Assembly (NCBI GenBank): GCA_035772735.1
Contig: JASDFA010000007.1
Location: 81,293,501 to 81,357,500 of the forward strand
Reading direction: 5' to 3'
DNA length: 64,000 nucleotides
From: Datura wrightii
Lineage: Eukaryota > Streptophyta > Magnoliopsida > Solanales > Solanaceae
Shown: positions 47,896 to 60,076 of the stretch, piece by piece
Layout of the letters: every line of letters starts with the position of its first letter
Numbering within the stretch: the stretch's first letter is position 1
Notes under the pieces: generated by a model
The model's input: only the letters and a program-made list of their open reading frames with translations
Told to the model about the DNA's origin: nothing
Databases searched by the model: none
Made by a program: the position numbers and the translations under genes

Positions 47896-49372
47896 TGTAA
47901 TACCCCGGAAGTGCTTAAGACTAAACTCGAGATTTCAAGTGAAAAGGAGTAGAGAAACCAGAAGTTTCCCTCAGAACAACTCGTGGAACGAGTCATTGGT
48001 AGGTTTGACGAATCGTGGGAAGCAATCGTGGTTGGGTTCTGTTGTGAGGAGTTCTGTGACAACGGGTCTAAGGATGACCCATTAGTTGATGTAACGGATC
48101 GTTGAAAATGAGTCGTTGGGAGGGTGGTCATGGTCAAGTAGGTAGGCACGAGTCATGGAACGACTCATAAATTGGAGCCAGGGTCGTTGTATTTCATTAT
48201 GATCATGATCTTCTTAAGCACTAAATTATGATTTATGATTTATGATATGATTTCTCTCAAGTACTCATCATGGATTTATGAATATCAAGTATATACATAT
48301 TTTACAAGTATGTACGGATTTCATGATTTATGGATTTATGACTCTTAGCCAACTCAGGGGCCCTTATTCATGGATAATCATGTATTTCAAGGGGATTCAT
48401 CATGTTATTATTTATTTAGCCATGAATTTCATGAATGATTTTACGGTTATTATATGATCCCCCACGTGCATGTTTTTTAGAGCGGTGTCTAGCACCGAGT
48501 AGACCCGACGTTCAGGTAAACCTCATGGTTTCAGAACTACGTGACACCATAAGTATATATACATTTATTATTGCATCCCTATGATATCACCACGCATGCA
48601 CATCCCCCTTCCTGGCAAGCCGGGGACGGTCCTGACCACTTAGGCTAAATAGTGGGGCACCATGTAAGGCTCTATCATGATGGTGTCGGTTAAGACGAGT
48701 CCTTCCATTGTTCCTCATGATTTATGCATGGTTATGTTTATGTTACTTTGTCTCAATTTATGTTTAATAAAGTTTTCTCTTATGATTATGATTATGACTG
48801 ATTTACGAATGTTTTGAAAACCTTGAGCCCTTATATCTACATTATGATATTTACCTTATGATCATGTTGTCCTACTCTTATGAACTCTTATGTATTTTAA
48901 CTGTCTATTTTACTTACCTTGCATACTCAGTACATTCCAAGTACTAACCACATACTCTATGTTGTATCATTTCGTGATACGAGCTCTGACATTCAGGTTC
49001 AGCCCCGCCATTAGCCGATTCTTAGAAGTCACATCACTCAGCCAGTGTTGGTGCATCCTCATCCTTCGAGGACATTCAGTAATCTGTAGTTTTTCTCTAT
49101 CAGTTTTAGACTTTCGTCGAGCTATTTGGGAATGTTGTCCCATCAGCTCATTAGTCATGTTAGAGGCTATTCTGACATTACAAAAAAATCAACCTGTTAT
49201 TTCTGATTCTGTATTAGATTGATATTTATGCAGACTTTTGTTTTTATGTATGTTAGACTTCCACTTATATATATACTGTTTTATATATCATGTTCATTCC
49301 ATGGGTCGACTTGGAGCCTCTCGGGGTTTCTTGTCCCGTGTCTCATTCCAGGCCTATGTTTGAGTTGTGACA
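47896..49372 (+). repeat. 5' LTR of the plus-strand Tekay-like element, with internal deletion
   Basis: It starts TGTAATACCCCGG and ends GAGTTGTGACA. Compared with the 3' LTR it jumps at about 48193 from the equivalent of 56312 to the equivalent of 57037. Confidence 0.9.
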
Positions 49373-49377
49373 AAACT

Positions 49378-49389
49378 TGGTATCCGAGC
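49378..49389 (+). other. Primer-binding site, initiator tRNA-Met type
   Basis: TGGTATCCGAGC, five bases after the 5' LTR, matches the plant chromovirus site TGGTATCAGAGC except for one base. Confidence 0.85.
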
Positions 49390-49481
49390 ATTAGGTTTTG
49401 AAGTGTCCTAGGGTGTCTGAAAGTCGCGTTAAGTAGAGTCTTTTTCATGAGTGTGAAGCGCGCCACACTTATGATGGAGAG

Positions 49482-51069
49482 TGTTGCACCCAAACGCAAG
49501 CGTATGTGGTTGTACAAGTAATACAGTGGCCCTTTTTCAGAGCCAGATGTCGAACCCTCAGAGACTGGACCAATTCAGAAAATTATCAAGTGTTAAAATT
49601 AACCTTCACAAGTGTTGATTATAGAAACTTTTGGGAAATTCTAATTAAGTCTAGGGGTGATCACAAAATACTCAAGAAATGATACAAGAAGCAACTAGAG
49701 TTAAGGTCTAATAATCATGCAATGCTACAAGTCACAATGGTTCGAGTATGAAAATGTCAGTTGTTGTCTCACATAATTAAAATGTTATGTTCAGGGTCTT
49801 TCAAGCCTCAAAACACGACAAAATAGTTTCACACCTACATCATTGAGCGGGAATGTAACGTCCTAATCCGTGAGCAATTTAACTATATGGATGTGGTTTA
49901 CGAATGTTGTTCCCTTGATTATAGACTTTTGTACCTATAATCATTTAATCGGACTTAGCTTCAAAACTACTTCTACGAGCGGTGATGTGACAATTCTAAG
50001 TCGGTGTCTAGCTCATCCCATTTTAATAACCAAGCAAGGCAAATTAGGTATAATTTCTATCCTAACCGCTAATCCTATCATAAAGACAAGAACTTTCTCC
50101 CTACATTCGTATGTTCTAGCCTAGGATTACTCTTTTAAGCTTTTACCTAAGCTTAACGAGTTTGTTTTCATGGTGATCAAGCATAAAAACAATAATAATA
50201 ATGAATGTAAGACAAAACAACAACAAAAACTCAAACCAAGAAGAATTCATGCACTTACAATCATATCGTGTAGCCTCAACCCTAGAGGAAGTTTTAGCCA
50301 CTCATGTTCGTACAAATACTCAAAAACATAATTAGAGTAAAGTACTTACCAGAATAGTTAAATGAGAATGCAAAACAATGAAACCTAGGTAGACTTCTTC
50401 ACTTCTTCTTTCGCTCCTTTACGGTTTCCCTGAAATATATCGCGATAAAATGATTTTTGGAGCTAAGTATCCTATTTATACTAAGTAGAAAAACTGCAAT
50501 TTTGGCCGGCCATGGAATTCCTCCGTGTCATGGACCTGTTCGCGCCAATCTTGCTTCGTGACATGGAGCAAACGCGCAGCAACACTGGAAATCTCGGTAG
50601 TTGCACGTCATGGGCGCAGGCTATGCGCGATGCCCGGCGTGGCACGGCCCTTCTCGCGCGCGACGCTCAGCGTGACACACCCACTGGCGCGTAGCATGGT
50701 TAGGCGTGGCGTGGCACCAATGCACAGGCGCACTGGATGGAACTCCTCACGTGCACTCTTGCCTGCGTGACACGGCGCTGGTCGCTCAGGTCTGCTAGCG
50801 TGGCACGCTGGGCAGTGTTACTATGCAATTTTCGTGCACATTTCATGCAATTTTCCTCCAATTCGTTCCAACACTTCATCTTGTTCATGCATCATTAGTT
50901 TTAAGTCCCTCCCAGAATTTTTCACCTACAAAATAAAGAGCTAATCATATTGGTTAGTTCATGCACGAATTTATACAAAATCACATGAGAATGTGATCAA
51001 TTAATTTAACAAACACGACTAAGTTAAGTTATAAAATAACACTTGAGCATGTAATTATGCCTAAGATCA
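49482..51069 (-). repeat. Solo Athila-like LTR with target duplication GAGAG
   Basis: 1588 bp with plus-strand ends TGTTGCACCC and AAGATCA. GAGAG flanks it at 49477-49481 and 51070-51074, and the chromovirus leader continues across. Its layout matches the split LTR of the outer element: a minus-strand TATA box (plus text CTATTTATA at 50472-50480) and a GC-rich GTGACACG cluster at 50515-50815. Confidence 0.9.
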
Positions 51070-51177
51070 GAGAGGCTACGAGACGTTTAGAAAATGTTCC
51101 CTTCTTTCATGATTTATGTCGTTTAATGAAATGTCTCTCTATCCTTCTAACTCATGCTATACGCGTTTGTAGAATCA

Positions 51178-52440
51178 TGCCTCCTTGCCAAGTGAACGAA
51201 AAAAGAAACGGGAATGGAAATGACCATGAGAATGGCAATGGGGATGGGCACCAGCAGGCCCCACCAACCCATTAGGATCATGTACCCGAGTAGGTGGCCC
51301 ACGCAGAGTTTAAGGTTGTCATTCAGATGCTAGCTCAGGCTTTGACTGCCCAAGTCAACCAACAGGCGGTAGCATGTCCCTCGGAATGGGAATGCGGGGA
51401 TGAACCCTCTAGAGTTCCTTGGATCAAAGGTCGATGAGGATCCACATGAGTATATTGATGAAGTGCTGAAGATCAATGAGATCATGGGAGTGACCGGGGA
51501 GGAGTGCGCAAACCTTGTATCAGTGGAAAGGGGTTGCACACATTTGGTTAAGGCAATGGAAGGATAGCAGGATAGTTGGAGCAGGGCCCATTGGTTGGGA
51601 TAATTTCCATACCGTATTTTTGGATCGGTTCTTCCCTCGAGAGATGAGAGAGATTAAAGCAGTGGAGTTTGTGAACCTGAAGCAGGGTAACATGACAGTC
51701 CAGGAGTATGCTTTAGAGTTCACTCGTTTGTCCAAGTATGCACCAGAGCTAGTAGTTGATCAGAGAGCTCGGGTTAGCAAGTTTGTACATGGAGTAGCGA
51801 CTACCTACAAAAGGGTTGTAGGAATGCCATACTTCATCAGGACATTGATTTTCCTCGATTGGTTTTGTACGCCCAGTAGATGGAGGCAGTGCATCTGAGA
51901 GAGAGAGAGGCCAAGAGGGCTAGGATAGACAATTAGGGGTCTTTCAGTAGAGATCGGAGGCGAACATCGCCAGCAGTCTCATCAAAGGTCATTAGCTCTA
52001 GCGCCATCATCAGCCAGTGCACTATCCAGACCGCGAGGTGATCAGAGGAGTAGAGCCTCAGGTTTAAGGGGCCAGAGTAGCATGCAGACAGAGCGTACTT
52101 TCCCAGCCTGCGGGAAGCGTGGCAAGAATCATATAGGGGAGTGCTTGTTTGGGTCAGATATCTATTTTTGGGTGTGGTAGACCCGGGCACAAGTGCTTGG
52201 AGTTTTCGTTAGATAGACGGGGTGATGGTAGAGATCGTGCTCAGGCTACCAGTGCAGCAACAGCAACAGCACGCCTAGCTCAGTAGGGTGCGTCCACCAG
52301 TGTAGGTGGTGGCCAGCGCCAGAGCAGGTTTTATGCCTTTGCATCTCGACAGGAGCAAGAGACTTCACCTGATGTGGTTACTGGTATGTTATGAGTATTT
52401 CACCTTGATGTATATGCATTGTTAGACCCAAGGGATACTT
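51178..52440 (+). pseudogene. Chromovirus gag, broken
   Basis: The start codon at 51178 opens the same Asn/Gly/His-rich leader as the minus-strand copy (RNGNGNDHENGNG). The gag core is open from 51515 to 51898, with WLRQWKDSR and EFTRLSKYAPE. The nucleocapsid region follows with a poor zinc knuckle (CGKRGKNHIGEC near 52110-52145). Stops and frameshifts separate the parts. Confidence 0.82.
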
Positions 52441-52599
52441 TATATTTTGTGACTCCCTATGTTGCTAGTAGTTTCGGAGTCAGTCCCAAAATCCTATCAA
52501 AACCTTTCTCAATCTCTACTCCGATCGGTGATTTAGTTATAACTCGACGGGTATATAGAAATTGCCCTATCACAGTCCTTTAGAGAGTCACCTCAGCGG

Positions 52600-55500
52600 A
52601 TTTGGTAGAGCTAGCCATGAAAGATTTTGATGTTATCTTCGGCATAAATTAGCTACATGCATGTTATGCCTTATTAGATTGTAGAACCCGGGTGGTAGAG
52701 TTCTAATTTCCGGGTGAGCCAGTCCTAGAGTGGAAGGGTAGTTCAACTATGCCGGTAGGTCATTTCATTTCCTACCTTAAGGCCAGAAAGATGATTCTAA
52801 GGGTTTTGTGTACCATCTAGTTAGGGTTAAGGATGCTACGTCTGAAACCCCACTATCCAGTCAGTTCCTGTAGTGTGAAAATATCCAAAAGTGTTCCCAG
52901 ATGATTTACCGGGAATTCCTCCCGAGCGAGAAATTGATTTTGGTATTGACCTCCTTCCCTATATGCAGCATATATCTATTCCTCCTTACAGAATGGCTCC
53001 AGCTGAGCTAAAGGAGTTGAAGGAGCAGTTGAAGGACCTTTTATATAAGGGTTTCATCAGACCTAGCAAACCCCGTGGGGTGCACCAGTGCTCTTTGTCC
53101 AAAAGAAGGATGGTTCCCTTCGGATGTGTATTGATTATCAGCAATTGAACAAGGTCACCATCAAGAACAGGTATCCCCTCCTCGGGATTGATGATCTGTT
53201 TTATCAGTTTCAGGGTGCTAAGTGCTTTTCGAAGATAGACCTCAAATTCGGGTATCATCAGCTTAGGGTCAGAGAGAGTGATATTCCGAAGACAGCCTTC
53301 AGGACTCAGTATGGTCACTATGAGTTTGTAGTTATGTCTTTTGGACTAACGAATGCTCCTGCAGCTTTTATGGATTTGATGAACAAGGTGTTCAAGCCAT
53401 ATTTGGATATGTTCATGATTGTGTTCATAGATGATATTCTCATATACTATCGGAGCAAGGAGGAGCATGTCGCTCATTTGAGGGTGGTGCTACAAACTCT
53501 TAACGATTGCTAGTTGTATGTTAAGTTCAGAAAATATGAGTTCTGGTTGAACTCAGTGGCATTTTTGGGTCATGTGGTGTCAAGTAAGGGTGTACAGGTG
53601 GACTCTCAAAAAATAGATGCGGTGAAGAATTGGCCTAGACCAGTGAATCCTTCAGATATCAGGAGTTTCTCGGGTTTAGTTGGTTATTGTCGGAGATTTG
53701 TTGAGGTTTTTTCATCCATTGCATCCCCGTTAACTAAATTGACCCAGAAGAAAGTGAAGTTTCAATGGTCGGCGGCTTGTGAGAAGAGCTTCCAAGAGTT
53801 AAAGACTCGACTCACCTCAGCACCAGTGTTGACCTTACCTGAGGGTACTGATGGGTTTGTGGTATATTGTGACACCTCGAGGATCGGCCTTGGTTGTGTA
53901 CTAATGCAACACGGCAAAGTTATAGCCTATGCTTCCAAGCAGCTGAAAGTCCATAAAAAGAACTATCTGACTCACGACCTCAAGTTGGCGGCGGTAGTAT
54001 TTGCCTTGAAGATTTGGAGACACTATCTATACGGGGTCCATGTGGATGTGTTTACAGACCACAAAAGCCTACAGTACGTGTTCACCCAGAAGGATCTACA
54101 TCTACGCCAGAGAAGGTGGTTGGAGCTTCTTAAAGATTATGATATGAGTGTCCTTTATCATATGAGCAAGGCCAATGTGGTGGCAGATGCTCTTAACAGG
54201 CTTTCTATAAAGAGTGTATCTCATGTAGATGAGGAGAGGAAAGAGTTAGTGAAGGATGTGCACCGACTTACACGACTAGGAGTTCGTCTTGTTGACTCGA
54301 CGGATGGTGGTGTCATTATTCAGAATGGATTAGAATCATCTTTACTGACCAATGTTAAGGCTAGGCAAGACGAGGATCCTATTTTGGTAAAGTTGAAGGA
54401 AGCGGTTCGGAATCAGAAGGTCGAGGTCTTCTCCCAAGCGGGAGATGGTATGCTCCGATATCAAGGTCATTTATGTGTACTGGATGCTGGTAACTTGAGG
54501 GAGCGAATGTTGCATGAAGCTCATGGTTCCAGATATTCTATCCATTCAGGTGACACCAAGATGTACCGTGATCTACGGGAATCTATTGGTGGAGTGGCAT
54601 GAAGAAGGACATAGCAGAGTTTGTGGCTAAGTGTTCGAATTGTGAACAGGTGAAGGTTGAGCATCAGAGACCAGGAGGGGTACTTCAGGACATTGGTATC
54701 GCTACTTGGAAGTTGGAGGAAATCAATATGGACTTCATTACAGGGTTGCCTTGTACATGCTGACAGTATGACTCTATTTGGATGGTTGTGGACAGGTTGA
54801 CTAAAGCAGCTCATTTTCTATCGGTCAAAACTACCGGTTCAGCAGAGGATTATGCTAAGTTGTATATTTAGAAGTTAGTTCGGTTGCATGGAGTGCCCTT
54901 GTCCATCATATCAGATAGAGGTACTCAATTTACCTCCCAATTTTGGAGATCATTCCAGAAGGGACACGATACTCAGGTTAAGCTTAGCACAACACTTCAC
55001 CCACAAACAGATGGTCAGGCGGAGCGGACCATTTAGACTCTGGATGATATGTTGAGAGTATGTGTGATTGATTTCAAGGGTAGTTGAGATGATCATTTTC
55101 CTCTCATTGAGTTTGCATATAACAACAATTATCATTCCAGCATTCATATGGTTCCGTTTGAGGCCCTCTATGGGCGAAAATGTAGATTGCCTATTGGTTG
55201 GTTTGAAGTCAGTGAAGTTGCATTAATAGGAGCAGATTCAGTCCACGAGGCGATGGAAAAAGTTTAGCTTATAAGGGACAGGTGAAAATAGCTCAGCGTC
55301 GCCAAAAGTTCTATGTAGATGCGAGGAGGAGGAAGCTTAAGTTTGAAGTTGATGATTGGGTGTTTCTGAAGGTATCTCCCATGAAGGAAGTGATGAGGTT
55401 TGGAAAGAAAGGAAAACTCAGTCCCCGTTATGTTGGTCCGTATCGGATTGTGAGGCGTGTTGGTATGGTGGCTTATGAGTTGGAGTTTCCCTCACATCCG

Positions 55501-55770
55501 ATGTTCCATGTGTCGCTCTTAAAGAAGTGCATGGGTGATCCGACTTTGGTTTTTCCTATAGAGAGTGTAGGTGTGAGGGACAACCTTAGCTATGAGGAGG
55601 TTCCGGTGGAAATACTGGATCGCCAGGTTCGAAAGCTAAGAAACAAAGAAGTAGCTTTAGTGAAGGTGTTATGGAGGAATCAGCACGTTGAGGGAGCTAC
55701 AATAGAAGTCGAAGCAGATATGATGGCTAGATACCCGCATCTATTTCCTTCCGGCTCAGTTCCAACTTGA
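52600..55770 (+). pseudogene. Chromovirus pol: protease, reverse transcriptase, RNase H, integrase, chromodomain
   Basis: Protease remnant with FDVIFGIN near 52627. The reverse transcriptase has FVQKKDGSLRMC (about 53092) and catalytic FIDDILIYY at 53423-53450. A TAG at 53512 replaces CAG seen in the sister copy. RNase H (53514-54230) has YCDTSRIGLG and TDHKSLQYVF. The integrase zinc finger (about 54500-54665) is frameshifted near 54590; the catalytic stretches MDFITGLP, SDRGTQFTS and AERT (54727-55032) are still readable. The last open stretch (55282-55770) holds the integrase C-terminus with a GPYRI motif and the chromodomain (DRQVRKLRNKE, VLWRNQHVEG, ARYPHLFP). Stops also at 54762, 54867, 55034 and 55087. 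Confidence 0.9.
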
Positions 55771-55994
55771 GATATCAGTTTCCTCCTTAGTATTCTATTT
55801 TGTTTCATGTTCAGTTCATGTTCCCCTAGTTTCCTTCATGTCAATGTATGTATATGAGATTCATGAATTCAGTTCAGTCATTTATTCTAGTCCAAAGTTA
55901 GTTACTCCATTAGTTTTGAGCTTAAATGTTCAGTATTTGGCATGGTAGTTGCATTTCTCAGCTTTTCAGTATGTTTACCTACATTCAAGGATAA

Positions 55995-56014
55995 ATGTTC
56001 CCAGGGGGAGATAT
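55995..56014 (+). other. Polypurine tract before the 3' LTR
   Basis: CCCAGGGGGAGATAT abuts the LTR start at 56015. A degenerate copy of the TTCGAGGAYGAAT word (ATTCAAGGATAAAT) lies just upstream near 55983. Confidence 0.75.
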
Positions 56015-58225
56015 TGTAATACCCCAAAAGTGCTTAAAACTAGACTCGGAATTTGAAGTGAAAAGTAGCAGAGAAACCAGAAATTTCCCTCAGAACGACT
56101 TGTGGTACGAGTCGTTGGTAGGTCTGACAAATCATGGGAAGCAGTCGTGGTTGGGGTCTGCTGTGAGGAGTTTTGTGACAACCGGTCTAAGGACGATCTA
56201 TTGGTTGATGTAATGGATCATTGAAAATGAGTCGTTGTGAGGGTGGTCATGGTTAAGGAGGCAGGCACGAGTCATGGAACGACTCGTTAATTGGAGCCAC
56301 GGGTCGTTGTATGTATCCGCTGGAAGGATTTCTAGGAAGGGGGCAGTGGTGGCAACGGATGGTGATGACGAGTTGTTAGGACTAGTAACGACTCATCGTA
56401 TCCGGTCGTGGTAGCAGACCTGTGACTGGAAAATGGGATGAAGCAACGAGGGAAGTAACGACTCATTGGAGCCAGTAACAACCCGTTGTACTGGTCATTG
56501 TCACTGGCAATGCAGAATTTCTAGGTTTTTCATTAAGGATATTTTCGTCATTTCTAAGCCCTAAGGTCCTAAACTACGTCGTTTTAAGCTCAGTTAGTAG
56601 GAATTTAAGGGTGTTAAACCTATTTTAAGTATCTCCACTCCATGTATGTAACTTAGAGTCTTTCCTTGAAGATCAAGTTTGAAGAATTTCTTCAAATTAT
56701 CTCCAATTTCCTTTGGGCTTTCAAGTGGGAGTGTGAATCAGATTTACCCAGGTATGTGAGGCTATGAATAAGAGTTCATTTCACTCTCATGCTCTAAATT
56801 CTTCTCAATTCCATGAATTCCAATCCTAAATTTAAGTTTCATGATCTTATGGGGTTTATTCCAATTCTTGTGAAATTCTCTATGATCTATCTATGGGTCA
56901 GTTCCCTTTATGTATCAAATCATGTTTTATGATCTATGGGCAGATTTTATTATTATTTTGATTATTAATTTATAGTTTCAAATTTTAATTAAATTATGCC
57001 CAATTATGTATGCTTCATGAAAAGTCAAGTTATGATTTCATTATGATCTTGATCTTCTTAAGCCCTAAAATATGATTTGTGATTTATGATATGATTTCTC
57101 TCAAGTACTCATCATGGATTTATAAATATCAAGTATATACATGTTTTACAAGTATGCATGGATTTCATAATTTATGTATTTATAACTCTTGGCCAACTCA
57201 GAGGCCCTTATTCATGGTTAATCATGTATCTCAAGGGGATCTATCATGTTATTATTTATTTAGCCATGAATTTCATGAATGATTTTACGGTTATTATATG
57301 AGCCCTCACGTGCATGTTTTTTAGAGTAGTGTCTAGCACCGAGTAGATCCGGCGTTCAGGTAAACCCCGTAGTTTCAGAACTACGTGCCAACGTAGGTGT
57401 GTATGTATATATATATATATATTATTAGATCCCTGTGATATCACCACGCACGCACGTCCCCCTACCTGGCAGCAAGGGACGATCCTGACCACTTAGGCGA
57501 AATGGTGGGGCATCATGTAAGGCTCTATCATGATGATGTCAGTTAAGACGAGTCCTCCCATTGTTCCTCATGATTTATATATGGTTATGTTTATGTTACT
57601 TTGGCTCAAGTTATGTTTAATAAAGTTTTCTCTTATGATTATGATTATGACTGGTTTACGAATGTTTTGAAAACCTTGAGCCCTTATGTCTATATTATGA
57701 TATTTACTTTATGATCATGCTGTCCTACTTTTATAAACTCTTATGTATTTTAATTGTCCGTTTTACTTACCTTGCATACTCAGAACATTCCAAGTACTGA
57801 CCGCATACTCTATGTTGTATCCTTTCATGATACAGGCTCTGACATTTAGGTTCAGCCCCGCCATTAGCCGATTCTTAGAGTTCACATCACTCAGCCAGTG
57901 TTGGTGAGTCCTCATCCTTCGAGGATATTCAGTTATCTATAGTTTTGCTCTTTCAGTTTCAGACTTTCGTCAAACTAGTTGGAAATGTTGTCCCATCAGC
58001 TCATTAGTTATGTTAGAGGATATTCAGACATTATGTAGAAATCAACTTGTTATTTCTGAGTCGGTATTAGCTTGATATGTATGCAAACTTCCGTTTTTAT
58101 ATATGTTAGACTTCCGCTTATATATGTGGTGTTTTAGATATCATGTTCATGCCATGGGTCGACTTGGAGCCTCTCGGGGTTCCTTGTCCCATGTCTCATT
58201 TCGGGCCTATGTTCGGGCCGTGACA
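56015..58225 (+). repeat. 3' LTR of the plus-strand Tekay-like element
   Basis: 2211 bp, starts TGTAATACCCCAA and ends GGCCGTGACA. GACTCGT/ACGAGTC words crowd 56090-56480. An inverted repeat TGTATCCTTTCATGATACA lies at about 57815-57834, and an (AT)n run at 57406-57422. Confidence 0.92.
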
Positions 58226-58344
58226 TTATCAGTCCATACTCATAGTTATAACATTGCCCTGAATAGTTTCTTGTTCTTCAATTTACTATTATATTATTTT
58301 GTTATAATTACTGTCCTGATACTGTTTGCTACTTTTGTTACCAT

Positions 58345-59767
58345 TGATCTTGGGCAAATTTATATGCCCAAGTGATGCTCAAATGTGTCATTTTAGCCTT
58401 GTTTATCTAGCAATGTTTATACATTCTCATGTAATCAGTAATAAAATGTGAACTTATACTAACCAACGTGATTAGCATTGTTTTGCAGGTAAAATGTAAT
58501 TTCGGGAAGCTAAAATGCATGTTGGAAGAGATCGGGGTTGGACTCGGATGTGAGCAAGGGACAAGGCATTGAAAAGCACAAAATAAAGGGGCTCCGCGAT
58601 GGAGCTGTGTCACGCTACCATCGCGGAGGCCTTCTGCCTGGAGAGGGAATTTTCAGCCTATTTCCAGTGAGGGGTCGCGATGGGTCCGCGGCACGGTGGC
58701 CTGGCTCCGCGTTGCACGCCGTGCCACGTTGGGCCTTATTCCCTAGACCCCTAGTTTCCAGTGAGGGTCCGCGTCGGTAGCGTGTCACGGAGGCAGTGCT
58801 CTGCGATGCACTCCGTGACACGTTGCTTGTTATTCCGAAAAAAATTCCCACTAGTATAAATAGAACACTTAGGTTCATTTTTCAATATTCTGACTTGGTG
58901 GAGCAAGAACGTGGGTTACCGGTAGTTGAGGGGACGAAATTATCAGGGTTTTTCTCTCTTTCCTTCTTCTTGTATTCAATTGCTTGAATGTTTAACACTC
59001 ATTTAACGATGTTTAATCCACAAATGAGTGGCTAATTCCTCTTCTTGCTGAGGTTAAGAACACTTGTAATGAAATGTGATTATTGATTCTTTGGTTTTTC
59101 ATCTTTTCTTCCATGGTTGTTCTATTGATTCTTGTTCTTACTGCATTAATGTGTGGCCTACGTTAATGTATATCTAAAAAGTCCGGTTTCACTCGAGAGA
59201 GCAAGAAATTGGAAAGTTGTGAATTTATAGGATATGATCCTTTCTTAGTTTGGGAAAATTGAGGATTGATTTACCTTCAGGATAGAAATATACCTGAAAG
59301 TCGTATTAGTCAATTTAGGAATCGGTTTTGTATGGCTAGAACATGAATTGCATTTAATCACAGAAATGTAGGTGGATGGTTCATGATTCTTAAGTGGGGT
59401 TAAATACAAGAGTTTTAATCCCTTGGCAATAATTCTTGACTAGCAACCAGAGGAAAAGGCTAACCAAATTATATCGACAATTAATTTCATTACATGTTCG
59501 TTTAACCTCAGCATGCTCACATTCATAGTTCAGACTCACATTAGATAATTGTTTTAGACTTAGCATAATTATTAGAAATCAAAATATCAAACTCTTGGTT
59601 ACACTGTTGTCTGCATTTTTAGAATTGAAATATAGTACACTTGAGCAGATTGCACTTCATCCCAGTCCCTATGGGATCGATACTTGACTTACTTAAGCCA
59701 CTTTACTACTTGTTCGACCACGTGCACTTGCGTGTAAGTTATATACCCATATAACGTATACCGAACA
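58345..59767 (+). repeat. Solo Athila-like LTR with target duplication ACCAT
   Basis: 1423 bp, starts TGATCTTGGGCAAATTTATA and ends CCGAACA. ACCAT lies at 58340-58344 and 59768-59772. TATA box at 58855-58860, preceded by a GC-rich stretch (58580-58830) with repeated GTGTCACG and CCGTGACACG words. The LINE tail continues on its far side. Confidence 0.92.
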
Positions 59768-59946
59768 ACCATCTGCTTATTTCTTGTACTTTTGTTGCTT
59801 TTATCTGGACTACTTTGGACAATCGATTGTGCCGAGGGTCTATTGGAAATAACCTCTCTACCTCTAAGATGGAAGTAAGGTCTGCATACACTCTAACCTC
59901 CCCAAATCTCACTTTATGAGATTATACTGGTGTGTTGTTGTTGTTG

Positions 59947-60076
59947 AAATTACTTTCTTACATAGTTACTTAAAGAATTTGGTTCTTTTAAGTGCTTAGC
60001 TCACAACTGAGCTAGCACTATCAATAAATACTTAACAAACACATTCTTTTTCTTATACATAATTTAAAAATTACTA
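59947..60076. other. Short intergenic stretch
   Basis: AT-rich; no feature recognised between the LINE tail and the MITE. Confidence 0.4.

Larger units (their letters stand above)
47896..58225 (+). mobile_element. Tekay/Del-like chromovirus, plus strand, decayed and interrupted
   Basis: The target duplication TTATC is present at 47891-47895 and 58226-58230. The order is 5' LTR (1477 bp), tRNA-Met primer site, gag, protease, reverse transcriptase, RNase H, integrase, chromodomain, purine tract, 3' LTR (2211 bp). A solo Athila-like LTR (49482-51069) sits in the leader just before gag. The 5' LTR lacks about 724 bp present in the 3' LTR. It is closely related to the minus-strand copy at 14612-24114. 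Confidence 0.93.
45720..59946 (+). mobile_element. RTE-type LINE in three pieces
   Basis: The pieces are 45720-47895, 58231-58344 and 59773-59946, separated by the chromovirus and by a solo Athila-like LTR, each bounded by its own target duplication. The order is a linker after the endonuclease, reverse transcriptase, a C-terminal Arg-rich helix region, and a 3' tail that ends in a (TTG)n run at about 59934-59946. The tail text (GAGGGTCTATTGGAAATAAC, GGTCTGCATACACTCTAACC) is the typical end of plant RTE LINEs and of SINEs that share it. The 5' end is not defined. Confidence 0.75.

Noticed and set aside
51178..55770. Integrated plant pararetrovirus
   Set aside because: The order has an integrase with a C-terminal chromodomain, LTRs and a 5-bp target duplication. 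No movement protein or coat domain is seen. It is a chromovirus-type LTR retrotransposon.
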